The notes below the pieces were generated by a model, which saw only the letters and a program-made list of their open reading frames with translations, did no database searches and had not been told where the DNA came from. Below, in pieces: positions 8,453 through 17,415 of a stretch of 64,000 nt of DNA. The stretch lies in NCBI GenBank assembly GCA_965217075.1, contig CBDCHC010000005.1, positions 1 to 64,000 on the forward strand, given 5' to 3'. Numbering within the stretch: position 1 is the stretch's first letter; every line of letters starts with the position of its first letter. The position numbers and the translations under genes are program-made. The DNA comes from CBDCHC01 sp965217075. Its GTDB lineage: Bacteria > Pseudomonadota > Gammaproteobacteria > PS1 > Pseudothioglobaceae.

Positions 8453-9541
8453 TTAATCATTAAGATAATTAATAATACCGCTGTAAATTCCATAGGCTAT
8501 TTTTTGTTGTATTTTAGCGTTATTTAACCTCTTCTCTTCATAAGGGTTAGAAATAAAGGCTACTTCCACTAGAACTGATGGAATAACAGGTGCTTTTAAT
8601 ACTACAAAATTTGCTTTTTGTGGAATTTTTTTATGTAAATACGTGAATTTACCTAATTTTTTTAATATATTTGCAGCAAGCTTATAACTTTCTTTTTTAC
8701 GGTTAATTCTAGATAACTCATTAATGGTATTATTTAATATCTTATCATTGATGATATTATAGATAGCACTGCCAAAAATATCTGTAGAGTTTTCTGATTT
8801 TTCTAATTCCTTAGCAAATTTAGTATTACCACCTTTAGCAGATAACACATAAACAGAAGCACCTTTAGCAGTTTTTCTTTTAACGCTATCAGCGTGAATA
8901 GATATAAATATTGCAGCATTGTTTTTTTGTGCAAATTTAACTCTATTAGTAAGCTTGATAAAATAATCAGACTTTCTGCTTAATATTGCCTTTAATTTAG
9001 GATTGTGATTAATTATTTTTTGTAGTTTTTTTGCTATATTTAATACTATATTTTTTTCCTTTGATATACGTCCAGATGCTCCAGGGTCTTCACCTCCATG
9101 ACCAGCATCTATTATTATAATTTTTTTATTAATTTTATTATTATTTATAATTTTTTTTGATGTGTCAGCTAAATCGATAACTAATCTATTATATTTATAT
9201 CTTTTATTAGGCTTTAAGCTAAAACTTTTAACATTATATTTTTTTTTAGTACGCCAAATTATTTGCATTATATTGGCAAAATTACTAATTTTAGTAGTTT
9301 TAATTCTATTATCTTTATAAGATAATAATTTATGATAAATTATTTGATTTAATTTAGTATTTTTAATTTGTAATACTATAGTTTTTTGTTTTGTTATTAA
9401 CTTATATTTATAGTTTTTTGTTATATCTATTACTACTCTAGTATGATCTGGCGCTTGCCAAAAACGAAAATCATAAATATCAGTAATATTATTAGCAAAA
9501 ATATTAATACTAAATAATAATAGTAGAATTATTTTAAACAT
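8453..9541 (-). CDS. amiC: N-acetylmuramoyl-L-alanine amidase (AmiB/AmiC type)
   Basis: Periplasmic zinc amidase that cuts the peptide stem from MurNAc during septum splitting. A signal peptide (MFKIILLLLFSINIFA) is followed by an AMIN peptidoglycan-targeting domain to about residue 120, a Lys/Asn-rich linker, and an Amidase_3 domain from about 140. Zinc ligands are visible: His148 in IDAGHGGEDPGAS, Glu162 in KEKN and His216 in SIHAD; the final catalytic Glu is in SVLVEVAFIS. The 362 residues are shorter than E. coli AmiC (417) and no LysM domain follows. No twin-arginine is present, so export looks Sec-dependent. AmiB versus AmiC cannot be decided. Start overlaps the end of tsaE by 13 bases. 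Confidence 0.9.
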   Translation of the reverse strand: MFKIILLLLFSINIFANNITDIYDFRFWQAPDHTRVVIDITKNYKYKLITKQKTIVLQIKNTKLNQIIYHKLLSYKDNRIKTTKISNFANIMQIIWRTKKKYNVKSFSLKPNKRYKYNRLVIDLADTSKKIINNNKINKKIIIIDAGHGGEDPGASGRISKEKNIVLNIAKKLQKIINHNPKLKAILSRKSDYFIKLTNRVKFAQKNNAAIFISIHADSVKRKTAKGASVYVLSAKGGNTKFAKELEKSENSTDIFGSAIYNIINDKILNNTINELSRINRKKESYKLAANILKKLGKFTYLHKKIPQKANFVVLKAPVIPSVLVEVAFISNPYEEKRLNNAKIQQKIAYGIYSGIINYLND

Positions 9542-9966
9542 TTTAGTAATTTAGTGCCAGTTATACTAGTTGCTGTAAGTGTTATTTTTTTCTTTACTGC
9601 TGCACTCATGCTAATAATTAAATCTTTTTTATAAATAATATCTTTAGCATTTTCTGCCCATTCTATTAAACAAAGTTCATCAAGATAGCCCCGTATGTCA
9701 ATAAATTCTAATTCTATGCTATCTGTAATACGATATAAATCAAAATGATGAATTTTTATTTTATCATTTATATAGCTCTCTACTATAGAATATGTTGGAC
9801 TTTTTACCATATTAAAACCAAAATATCTAATAAATGCTCTAGCAAAAGTTGTTTTGCCAGCGCCTAATTCACCAGATAAATAAATTATTATTGGGCTTTG
9901 TATATTACTGGCTAATTGTTGTGCTAATTTATTAGTTGCTAATTCATTATTACAGTTTATTATCAT
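9529..9966 (-). CDS. tsaE: tRNA threonylcarbamoyladenosine biosynthesis ATPase TsaE
   Basis: P-loop ATPase that works with TsaB and TsaD to make t6A37 in ANN-decoding tRNAs. 145 residues (E. coli 153). Seen: Walker A GELGAGKTT at 32-40, the KSPTYSIVESY segment typical of the family, HFDLYRI and LCLIEWAEN (Walker B-like). The tsaE-amidase order is the common one in gammaproteobacteria and supports both calls. Its ATGA start overlaps the stop of the upstream antiporter gene by four bases. Confidence 0.95.
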   Translation of the reverse strand: MIINCNNELATNKLAQQLASNIQSPIIIYLSGELGAGKTTFARAFIRYFGFNMVKSPTYSIVESYINDKIKIHHFDLYRITDSIELEFIDIRGYLDELCLIEWAENAKDIIYKKDLIISMSAAVKKKITLTATSITGTKLLKCLK

Positions 9967-10889
9967 GCGCTTTGCGATAAAATATATAGATAAAAACCAA
10001 GTACTATCAGTAAAATTATCCCACCTAAACGATTTATTTGTTTATTTTGATTGTATCTGTATGCTAAGACAAATATTAATAAGGTAGCAGTTAATGCCCA
10101 TAAATAATCACGAGAAAATATTTTTTCATCAATAGCTTGTGGGTTAATAATAGCAACTGTTGATAGCACAATGGTGCTATTAAATATATTAGAACCTAAG
10201 ATATTGCCAATTAACATTTGATGCTGTTTTTTTATGCTTGAGGAAATAGCAAGGGCAAGCTCTGGCAAACTAGTGCCGAGAGAGATAACTGTTAAACCTA
10301 TAATTAAATCACTGATACCTAAGATTTTTGCTATATTTGAAGCACTATAAACCACTAATTTTGCACTTATTAATAATATTATAAGATTTATTAATAATAT
10401 AAATAATATTTTAATTATTGAGTCTTTGTTGTTTATATGTGGCGTATGTATTAGTTGTTTTTTAGAGTTCTTTAAGATAATAAATAAAAATACTATAAAT
10501 GCCAATATTAAAATCATACCGTCTGTACGAGATAGGTAGTTATCATAGATTAATATGCCTAATATAATAGTAATTATTAGTAAAAAACTATACTCAACCT
10601 TTAAATTATTATTACTAAATTTAATAGTATAAATAATACTACTAATTGCCAGAACTAAAGTTATATTGATTATATTAGAGCCAATAGCATTGCCTACTGC
10701 TATGCCATTATTATTATTAATTGCTGCAAAAATAGAAACTAAGATTTCCGGAGCAGAAGTGCCAAATCCAAATACTATTAATCCTATAACAATTGGCGAT
10801 ATATGCAATATATTGCCTAATTTTTCCCCATTTAGGCTAAATTTATCAGCACTAAAAATTAGCCCAATAAATCCTAATACTAGTGTTAT
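9963..10889 (-). CDS. CaxA/YrbG-type calcium:sodium antiporter, no canonical start
   Basis: Inner-membrane cation antiporter of the CaCA superfamily, with two homologous five-helix halves. The two alpha repeats are clear: VIGLIVFGFGTSAPEI and, 160 residues later, IIGLTVISLGTSLPEL, each followed by GNAIGSNIIN or GNILGSNIFN. The only canonical start in frame is TTG at 10808 (281 residues; AGG lies five bases before it). However, the frame stays open to a stop at 10922, and those codons read like the family's first helix plus its Ala-Asp motif (LIFSADKF). No ATG, GTG or TTG occurs in that part. ATA at 10889 is used here (308 residues, YrbG 325); ATT codons at 10898 or 10892 are alternatives. Overlaps tsaE by ATGA. 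Confidence 0.8.
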   Translation of the reverse strand: MTLVLGFIGLIFSADKFSLNGEKLGNILHISPIVIGLIVFGFGTSAPEILVSIFAAINNNNGIAVGNAIGSNIINITLVLAISSIIYTIKFSNNNLKVEYSFLLIITIILGILIYDNYLSRTDGMILILAFIVFLFIILKNSKKQLIHTPHINNKDSIIKILFILLINLIILLISAKLVVYSASNIAKILGISDLIIGLTVISLGTSLPELALAISSSIKKQHQMLIGNILGSNIFNSTIVLSTVAIINPQAIDEKIFSRDYLWALTATLLIFVLAYRYNQNKQINRLGGIILLIVLGFYLYILSQSA

Positions 10890-10936
10890 AATTAAAATAA
10901 GATTATCTAATACAAATAATTAATTATTATAAAGTA

Positions 10937-11512
10937 ATGTCAAATAAACAAACAGAAGTTTTCACTGGTAGACTAAATTTAAATTTAGAAGATTTTTATC
11001 CAGACGATATGCCAAAAGAATGGTATTTTGATTATTATAGCTCGTATAAAAAGGCTTTAGCGTTGCCACTTGATACTAATGAGGATTTAGTTGATATTTT
11101 ATCCGACATTCAAAAAGAGTTTTGTTTAGTATTAGATGTAACTAATATTGCAAATAATGAAATAATAAGCTTATTAAACATTATTGATAAATCTAAGAAT
11201 AACTTTATTTTATTTAGTAAAAAATATAATTTAGGTTTGATCAATATTGTTAAAAATTATAATTTTTGTCTACAGCTAGATAATAAAATTAATATAAATA
11301 CAACAAGTAAATATTATTTTTTTAATGATAAACATTTGTTTTTCAATACTACTCTAGTGTTATATACAAATACTTTGGGCGATGAAAATGATATTAGATT
11401 ATTTGTAGAAAGAATTATTAATATTAAAGAAAAAATAGCTCTTATTCAAGTTAATGCTGACAGCGATACTATTGATAAAACTAGAGTTATTTGCGAATTA
11501 TTTGGTATATAA
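10937..11512 (+). CDS. hypothetical protein, 191 aa
   Basis: I do not recognise this protein with confidence. It has no signal peptide and no membrane segment. The N-terminal stretch FYPDDMPKEWYFDYYSSY faintly recalls the opening of DUF72/YecE-like proteins (a FYP-x-lP-x-YY pattern), but the remaining TIM-barrel motifs are not visible and the protein is too short for a whole one. The middle alternates hydrophobic strands (FCLVLDVTNI, FILFSKKY, TLVLYTNTL). It is divergent from the antiporter gene with only about 15 bases between the open frames, and its end lies seven bases from the end of convergent greA. The intact frame and normal composition support a real gene. Confidence 0.72.
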   Translation: MSNKQTEVFTGRLNLNLEDFYPDDMPKEWYFDYYSSYKKALALPLDTNEDLVDILSDIQKEFCLVLDVTNIANNEIISLLNIIDKSKNNFILFSKKYNLGLINIVKNYNFCLQLDNKININTTSKYYFFNDKHLFFNTTLVLYTNTLGDENDIRLFVERIINIKEKIALIQVNADSDTIDKTRVICELFGI

Positions 11513-11519
11513 CTGATTA

Positions 11520-12002
11520 TTAAGTTATATATGCTACTGATAAAATCTCATAATAAATATCTCCTTTAGGTGCTTTAACTATTACCTCTTCTCCTTCTTC
11601 TTTACCGAGCATAGCTTGTGCTATCGGAGAATAACAAGATATTTTACTTTTATTAATGTCTGCTTCATCTTCACCAACAATTTGATATGTTATTTTAGTA
11701 TTATCATTTAGGTTTATTAATTTAATGGTGCTACCAAAGATGCATCTGCAACTTTGTTTTAACTTAGTTATATCAATTATTTGACTATTTGATAGTTTGA
11801 CTTCTATTTCTTTAATACGACCTTCTATAAAAGATTGTTGCTCTTTAGCAGCATGATATTCTGCATTTTCTTTTAAATCACCGTGCGCTCTAGCTTCTGC
11901 TATATCTTGTATGATTTTAACTCTTTTAGTATTTTTAAGATGCTGTAATTCATCATTAAGGTTTTTTGCACCATTTACAGTCATAGGTGTTGGTGTATTC
12001 AT
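11520..12002 (-). CDS. greA: transcription elongation factor GreA
   Basis: GreA inserts into the RNA polymerase secondary channel and promotes cleavage of backtracked RNA. 160 residues (E. coli 158). The N-terminal coiled coil covers about 1-78 with the acidic tip and the GDLKENAEYHAAKEQQ signature; the FKBP-like C-terminal domain contains GEDEAD and SPIAQAMLGKEEG. It overlaps the stop of carB by ATGA, the carB-greA order known from enteric bacteria, so it is probably translationally coupled to the carbamoyl phosphate operon. Confidence 0.98.
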   Translation of the reverse strand: MNTPTPMTVNGAKNLNDELQHLKNTKRVKIIQDIAEARAHGDLKENAEYHAAKEQQSFIEGRIKEIEVKLSNSQIIDITKLKQSCRCIFGSTIKLINLNDNTKITYQIVGEDEADINKSKISCYSPIAQAMLGKEEGEEVIVKAPKGDIYYEILSVAYIT

Positions 12003-15000
12003 TTGTTTATCTCCTGAAGATTAATTATATTATGTTTATTTTTAGCATTAAGACCAGATAGTATTGCAAATGCAGCGGCTATTGTAGTAGCAAAAGGTAC
12101 TTTATGTATTAAAGCTTCTTTTCTAATGAGCCCAGCATCTTCTACACCCTGCATATCTTCAGTTGAATTAACAATAAAGTCTATTTCATCATTTTTAATT
12201 TTATCAATAATATGTGGCGAGCCTTCTGATACTTTATTTATTACCTCACATTTAATATTAGCATCGGTTAATAATTTATGATTAACTCTAGTTGCGATTA
12301 ATTTAAATTTTTGTTTAATCAATTTAGAGCCAAGCTCTATTAATTTTATTCTATCTAATTTACGTAAACTAACAAAAGCTAAACCAGGAGTTGGTATTTT
12401 CTCTCCTGTTGCTAAAAATGCTTTATAAAAACTATCGGTAAAATCAACTCCAATCCCCATTACTTCGCCAGTTGAACGCATTTCTGGACCTAAAATTGGA
12501 TCTACTCCTAAAAATTTATTAAATGGAAACACTGCTTCTTTAACGCTAACATATTTTGGTATTATTTCTCGGTAGATGTGTTGTTTTTTAAGGCTAATAC
12601 CTACCATAACTTTAGCAGCTATTGCTGCTAAAGCTCTGTTAGTTGCTTTAGATACAAATGGCACAGTGCGTGAAGCGCGTGGATTTACTTCAATTATATA
12701 AATTTCACCATCTTGATAAGCTAATTGAGCATTCATCAAACCAATAACCTTTAATTCTTTTGCCATTGCTATTACTTGACAACGTATTTTATTGATAATT
12801 TTAACTGGCAATGTATGAGGCGGTAAAGAACAAGCGCTATCACCAGAGTGTATGCCTGCTTGTTCAATATGTTCCATAATGCCACCTATAACTATATCTT
12901 TGCCATCTGCAATTAAGTCAACATCAATTTCTATAGCATGATCTAAAAAACTATCAAGCAATACAGGGGCGTCGTTGGATACTTTAACAGCATTGTTCAT
13001 GTAGTATTTAAGACTATTATGATCATATACAATTTCCATTGCTCTACCACCTAATACATAAGATGGACGCACTACTAAGGGGAAACCTATAGCTTCAGCA
13101 ATGGCAAATGCTTGTTCTTTAGATTTAGCAGTACCATTTATTGGTTGTTTTAGTTTTAGTTTTTTTAACATCTCTGAAAATCTTTCTCTATCTTCTGCTA
13201 AATCAATAGCGTCTGGTGTAGTTCCAATAATATTTGCGCCATTTTTTGCTAATTCTACCGCAAGTTTCAGTGGAGTTTGTCCACCATAATGTACAATAAT
13301 GCCATAAGGATTTTCTAGATCTATAATGGATAAAGTATCTTCTAAAGTTAATGGTTCAAAATAAAGTCTATCAGATATATCATAATCAGTTGAGACAGTT
13401 TCTGGGTTACAATTTATCATAATAGTTTCATAACCTTCATCACGCAAAGCAAGTGAGGCATGTACACAGCAATAATCAAATTCAATTCCTTGACCAATAC
13501 GATTAGGACCACCACCTAAAATAATAATTTTTTTATTATTAGTTGGAGCAGCTTCACATTCATCGTCATAAGTAGAATACATATACGCGGTATTAGTATC
13601 AAATTCATTAGCGCAACTATCGACTCGTTTAAATACAGGAAGAACTCTTAATGCTTTGCGTTTTTCACGCACAGACTGCTCTGTACAATTTAGTAATTCT
13701 GCTAAACGTTTATCAGCAAAACCCATTTTTTTATATTTTTTAAGCTTATACTTGTCTAAAGTAGTTATTTTTTCTTTAGCTATTTTTTCTTCTGTTACTA
13801 CAATATACTGAATCTGTGCTAAAAACCATTTATCAATTTTGCATAAATCAAAAACATCATTAATACTCATCTTTAATCTAAAAGCATCAGCTATATAAAA
13901 AATACGTTCATCTTTAGCGGTAATTAATTCTTTTTTAATAGTATTTTTTGCTTCATCGGTAGTTATATCAATAATTGGATCTAAACCATATTTATTAGTT
14001 TCTAATCCTCGTAATGCTTTTTGTAAACTCTGGATAAATGTTGTGCCAATAGCCATAACTTCACCAACTGATTTCATTTGTGTAGTTAAACTATTATCTG
14101 CATCCTTAAACTTTTCAAAAGCAAAACGGGGAATTTTAGTAACTACATAATCTATACTTGGCTCAAATGATGCTGGAGTTTTGCCACCAGTTATATCATT
14201 ACCTAACTCATCTAAAGTATAACCAATAGCAAGTTTTGCAGCAATTTTTGCAATAGGAAATCCAGTGGCTTTAGAGGCAAGTGCTGATGAACGAGATACT
14301 CTTGGATTCATTTCAATGATAGTAATACGACCATCATCTGGGTTAATAGCAAATTGTACATTAGAACCACCGGTATCAACACCAATTTCACGCAATACAG
14401 CAATTGATGCGTTACGCATAATTTGATACTCTTTGTCAGTTAGAGTTTGTGCTGGTGCAACAGTTATAGAGTCTCCAGTATGAATTCCAACTGGATCAAA
14501 ATTTTCAATTGAGCAAATAATAATGCAATTATCTTTTTTATCTCTAACCACTTCCATTTCAAATTCTTTCCAGCCTAAAATAGACTCCTCTATAAGAAGT
14601 TCGTTGGTTGGTGATAACTCCAATCCACGTAAACAGATTTTATCAAATTCCTCAACATTATAAGCAATACCACCACCTGTACCACCCATAGTAAATGATG
14701 GACGAATTATAGTAGGAAAACCAACTTCTTTTTGAATTTCTTTTGCTTCTTTAATGTTACGAGTAACAGCTGATTTCGGCATAGCTAAATTTATTCGCAT
14801 CATTGCTTGACGAAATAATTCTCTGTCTTCAGCTTTATCAATTGCTTCTTTACTAGCGCCTATCATAGCTACATTATACTTTTTTAGCACCCCATGTCTA
14901 TGCAAATCTAGCGCACAATTAAGCGCAGTTTGTCCACCCATAGTAGCTAATAAGGCATCTGGTTTTTCTTTAGCTATAATTTTTTCTACTACCTGCCATT

Positions 15001-15208
15001 TAATTGGTTCTATATAAGTTTTATCGGCTATAGAAGGGTCTGTCATTATAGTAGCTGGATTAGAGTTAATTAAAATAACCTGCAAACCTTCTTCTTTTAA
15101 GGCTTTACAGGCTTGGGTACCAGAATAATCAAATTCACATGCTTGTCCGATAATAATTGGACCAGCACCTATAATTAGTACACTTTTTATATCTGTTCTT
15201 TTTGGCAT
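11999..15208 (-). CDS. carB: carbamoyl-phosphate synthase large subunit
   Basis: Makes carbamoyl phosphate for arginine and pyrimidines from bicarbonate, ATP and the ammonia tunnelled from CarA. 1069 residues (E. coli 1073), two tandem ATP-grasp halves. Seen in the first half: IIGAGPIIIGQACEFDYSG near the N-terminus, then the ATP-binding TMGGTGGG segment and MNPRVSRSSALASKATG. The second half repeats these as GGGPNRIGQGIEFDYCC and VNPRASRTVPFVSKAT. The C-terminal allosteric MGS-like domain follows (about 930-1069, ending after FAILSGL). Downstream of mlaA by six bases and overlapping greA. Confidence 0.98.
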   Translation of the reverse strand: MPKRTDIKSVLIIGAGPIIIGQACEFDYSGTQACKALKEEGLQVILINSNPATIMTDPSIADKTYIEPIKWQVVEKIIAKEKPDALLATMGGQTALNCALDLHRHGVLKKYNVAMIGASKEAIDKAEDRELFRQAMMRINLAMPKSAVTRNIKEAKEIQKEVGFPTIIRPSFTMGGTGGGIAYNVEEFDKICLRGLELSPTNELLIEESILGWKEFEMEVVRDKKDNCIIICSIENFDPVGIHTGDSITVAPAQTLTDKEYQIMRNASIAVLREIGVDTGGSNVQFAINPDDGRITIIEMNPRVSRSSALASKATGFPIAKIAAKLAIGYTLDELGNDITGGKTPASFEPSIDYVVTKIPRFAFEKFKDADNSLTTQMKSVGEVMAIGTTFIQSLQKALRGLETNKYGLDPIIDITTDEAKNTIKKELITAKDERIFYIADAFRLKMSINDVFDLCKIDKWFLAQIQYIVVTEEKIAKEKITTLDKYKLKKYKKMGFADKRLAELLNCTEQSVREKRKALRVLPVFKRVDSCANEFDTNTAYMYSTYDDECEAAPTNNKKIIILGGGPNRIGQGIEFDYCCVHASLALRDEGYETIMINCNPETVSTDYDISDRLYFEPLTLEDTLSIIDLENPYGIIVHYGGQTPLKLAVELAKNGANIIGTTPDAIDLAEDRERFSEMLKKLKLKQPINGTAKSKEQAFAIAEAIGFPLVVRPSYVLGGRAMEIVYDHNSLKYYMNNAVKVSNDAPVLLDSFLDHAIEIDVDLIADGKDIVIGGIMEHIEQAGIHSGDSACSLPPHTLPVKIINKIRCQVIAMAKELKVIGLMNAQLAYQDGEIYIIEVNPRASRTVPFVSKATNRALAAIAAKVMVGISLKKQHIYREIIPKYVSVKEAVFPFNKFLGVDPILGPEMRSTGEVMGIGVDFTDSFYKAFLATGEKIPTPGLAFVSLRKLDRIKLIELGSKLIKQKFKLIATRVNHKLLTDANIKCEVINKVSEGSPHIIDKIKNDEIDFIVNSTEDMQGVEDAGLIRKEALIHKVPFATTIAAAFAILSGLNAKNKHNIINLQEINK

Positions 15209-15214
15209 ATTAGT

Positions 15215-15916
15215 TTAATCGTCTTCAAAGTCTATATCATTAATGGCAATATTACCATCATTTATTCTAAATTTAAGATTTTGTAAATATAATAAGCGCA
15301 TTTTAGTATAAGGGTCTAAAGAGTTGTAGATATTATCTGTAGCAGTTAGTAAATTTACTCTAGTATTAAAACTACCTATTAATTGTTTTGTTAATCTTTC
15401 ATTTTTAGTTAAAAAATTATAATCAAAAGTAGCAGGATAATAAGCAATCTCAGCAACAATACCTCGTAAAGTAGTAGGACCAAAAACAGGTAACATTATA
15501 AATATTCCATTATCAACACCATAAAAGCCTAAAGTTTGTCCAAAATTCTCACTACCTTTTCTTAGTTGAATTTCACTAGCTATATCAAATAACCCACCAA
15601 TGCCTATAGTGCTATTTACTAAAATACGTGTAAAACTATGAGTAGCAGCTTTAAATTTCAATTGCAATAATTGATTAAAAAAAGTAGGTACATCATATAA
15701 ATTTTCCATAAAATTATTAATTCCTATTTGAATTATAATTGGCATATTATTTTTATATGTTTTAGCTATCGGCATAATTATCGCCTTATCAACTGTCATA
15801 TTAAAGGAAAAAATAGCCCTATTTAAGCCTGATAAATAATCATCATCTGTTATATTAATAGCAGCATAATTTTTAGCTGTTATGCTTAATAATAAAATAA
15901 GTATTATTTTATTCAT
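15215..15916 (-). CDS. mlaA: MlaA/VacJ outer-membrane lipid asymmetry protein, lipobox missing
   Basis: MlaA removes mislocalised phospholipids from the outer leaflet of the outer membrane and hands them to MlaC. Seen: LNRAIFSFN, the NFMENLYDVPTFFNQLLQ block, RILVNSTIGIGGLFDIAS and NFGQTLGFYGVDNG followed by LPVFGPTTLRG, which together are diagnostic. 233 residues. A Sec signal peptide is visible (MNKIILILLLSITAKNYA), but unlike enteric MlaA it contains no cysteine, so no lipobox; the protein is presumably not lipidated. The gene sits between carA and carB, overlapping carA by ATGA and ending six bases before carB, so it is embedded in the carbamoyl phosphate operon. No other mla gene is present here. 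Confidence 0.93.
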   Translation of the reverse strand: MNKIILILLLSITAKNYAAINITDDDYLSGLNRAIFSFNMTVDKAIIMPIAKTYKNNMPIIIQIGINNFMENLYDVPTFFNQLLQLKFKAATHSFTRILVNSTIGIGGLFDIASEIQLRKGSENFGQTLGFYGVDNGIFIMLPVFGPTTLRGIVAEIAYYPATFDYNFLTKNERLTKQLIGSFNTRVNLLTATDNIYNSLDPYTKMRLLYLQNLKFRINDGNIAINDIDFEDD

Positions 15917-17016
15917 TGCATACTGATAATAAAATTATCAAACAAATAAGAGCTATCTTGTGGGCCTGGAGATGCTTCTGGGTGTCCTTGAAAACCAAAT
16001 GCCGGCTTATTTTTAACTTTAATACCTTGAATAGAATTATCAAATAAAGATTTATGAGTAATTGTAACATTATCATTGGTTTTATCAATTGTAAAACTAT
16101 GATTTTGTGATGTTATGAGTACTATTTCTTTAGTTAAATCTTTAACAGGATGATTGGCGCCATGATGACCAAATTTCATTTTTATACTACTACAACCAAC
16201 AGCTAAAGCTAATAATTGATGTCCTAAACAAATCCCAAATATAGGTATATTTGTAGTCAATAAATGCTTAATGTTTTTAATAGCATAGTTGCAGGGTGAT
16301 GGATCTCCAGGACCATTTGATAAAAAAACTCCATCTGGATTTAATTTTAATACTTCAGTTGCTGGAGTTTTTGCATTGACTATTATTAATTCACAATTTC
16401 TATCAACAAGCATTCTTAAAATATTATTTTTTACACCATAATCATAGACTACAACTTTATATTTAGCTTTAGTATTTATGTATTTATTATATTTAAGATC
16501 ATAACTCCCTGTAGCAAATGTATATTGTTTTTTAGTTGAGACTATTTGAGCTAAATCTGTATTTTGTATGCCGTACCATTTTTTAGCTAAATCAGTCGCA
16601 TGTTCTTTGTTAATGTTAGTAGCTATACAGCCCTTAAGAGAGCCATTATTACGCAGGTATCTAGTAAGAGCTCTAGTATCAATATCACTAATTGCTACAA
16701 TATTGTGTTGTTTTAAATAACTGGATAAATTTTTTTCTTGGCGCCAATTATTAGCTAATATTGGTAAATCACGAATAATAAGACCAGTAGCATAAATATT
16801 ATTTGATTCATTGTCTATAGTATTTACGCCAGTATTACCTATATGTGGATAGGTTAAAGTAATGATTTGATTTAAATAAGATGGATCGCTTAGAATTTCT
16901 TGATAGCCAGTCATTGATGTGTTAAACACTACTTCGCCAACACTATTTCCTTCTACACCTATTGATTTACCGTAAAAAACCTTACCATCTTCCAATGCTA
17001 ATATAGCAGTATTCAC
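15913..17016 (-). CDS. carA: carbamoyl-phosphate synthase small (glutaminase) subunit
   Basis: Class I glutamine amidotransferase subunit that supplies ammonia to CarB. 367 residues. The N-terminal CPSase domain begins with LALEDGKVFYG and contains GEVVFNTSMTGYQEILSDPSY. The C-terminal amidotransferase domain has the catalytic Cys263 in GICLGHQ and the His345/Glu347 pair in GHPEASPG. The start is GTG at 17016 with a GGAG about ten bases upstream. First gene of the transcript carA-mlaA-carB-greA. The 137-base spacer toward divergent thiS (17017-17153) is A+T-rich; I see no ArgR or PyrR-type signal that I could defend. Confidence 0.98.
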   Translation of the reverse strand: MNTAILALEDGKVFYGKSIGVEGNSVGEVVFNTSMTGYQEILSDPSYLNQIITLTYPHIGNTGVNTIDNESNNIYATGLIIRDLPILANNWRQEKNLSSYLKQHNIVAISDIDTRALTRYLRNNGSLKGCIATNINKEHATDLAKKWYGIQNTDLAQIVSTKKQYTFATGSYDLKYNKYINTKAKYKVVVYDYGVKNNILRMLVDRNCELIIVNAKTPATEVLKLNPDGVFLSNGPGDPSPCNYAIKNIKHLLTTNIPIFGICLGHQLLALAVGCSSIKMKFGHHGANHPVKDLTKEIVLITSQNHSFTIDKTNDNVTITHKSLFDNSIQGIKVKNKPAFGFQGHPEASPGPQDSSYLFDNFIISMQ

Positions 17017-17153
17017 TTTTAATTTACTCCAAAAATAACTTGATTAATTTTATCATAATTGATTATTAAAACTCACAATTATTTTGTAAACATTAGTTTA
17101 TAATTAATAACTTTACCTAGTAAAATTATTAATTTATTTAAGTTAAAAAAATC

Positions 17154-17354
17154 ATGAAAATTTTTTTAAATGGTGAGTTATTTGATATTTCAATTAATGC
17201 AAATGTAGATGATTTATTGAATAAGTTTGATTATAAAAATAAAAAAATAGCTGTAGAAATAAACAAATCTATTATACCTAAATCAGATTATCTTAGCTGT
17301 AAATTACAAGAGGGCGATAATATAGAAATTATCACTGCTATTGGTGGTGGTTAA
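17154..17354 (+). CDS. thiS: sulfur carrier protein ThiS
   Basis: Ubiquitin-like carrier that donates sulfur to the thiazole ring of thiamine after adenylation by ThiF and sulfur transfer from IscS. 66 residues, the normal length, beginning MKIFLNGE and ending AIGGG. The C-terminal di-glycine is the site of thiocarboxylate formation; a third Gly here is within family variation. It directly precedes the isc operon, whose IscS is the known sulfur source for ThiS-type carriers, though the isc promoter starts right after the thiS stop, so the two are separately expressed. The activating enzyme is probably the gene at 4217. Confidence 0.9.
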   Translation: MKIFLNGELFDISINANVDDLLNKFDYKNKKIAVEINKSIIPKSDYLSCKLQEGDNIEIITAIGGG

Positions 17355-17357
17355 ATA

Positions 17358-17390
17358 ATACTTGACTAATTTAGTAGGTTTATATATAAT
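17358..17390 (+). promoter_or_regulatory. isc operon promoter with overlapping IscR-type operator
   Basis: A near-perfect sigma70 promoter lies just after the thiS stop: TTGACT at 17362-17367, a 17-base spacer, and TATAAT at 17385-17390, placing the iscR ATG about 25 bases after the -10 box. The 25 bases from 17358 follow the E. coli type 1 IscR site, with ATACTTGACT then AATTT then AGT and GG, deviating mainly in the last third. As in E. coli the operator covers the -35 box. By established knowledge, [2Fe-2S]-IscR bound here would repress iscR and the downstream genes; that this happens here is inference. Confidence 0.85.
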
Positions 17391-17415
17391 ACACAATTTT
17401 TATAAAGAAAATATT

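Noticed and set aside
17362..17415. N-terminal extension of iscR from a TTG
   Set aside because: The TTG is part of the -35 box, and IscR proteins start with MQLT at 17416.
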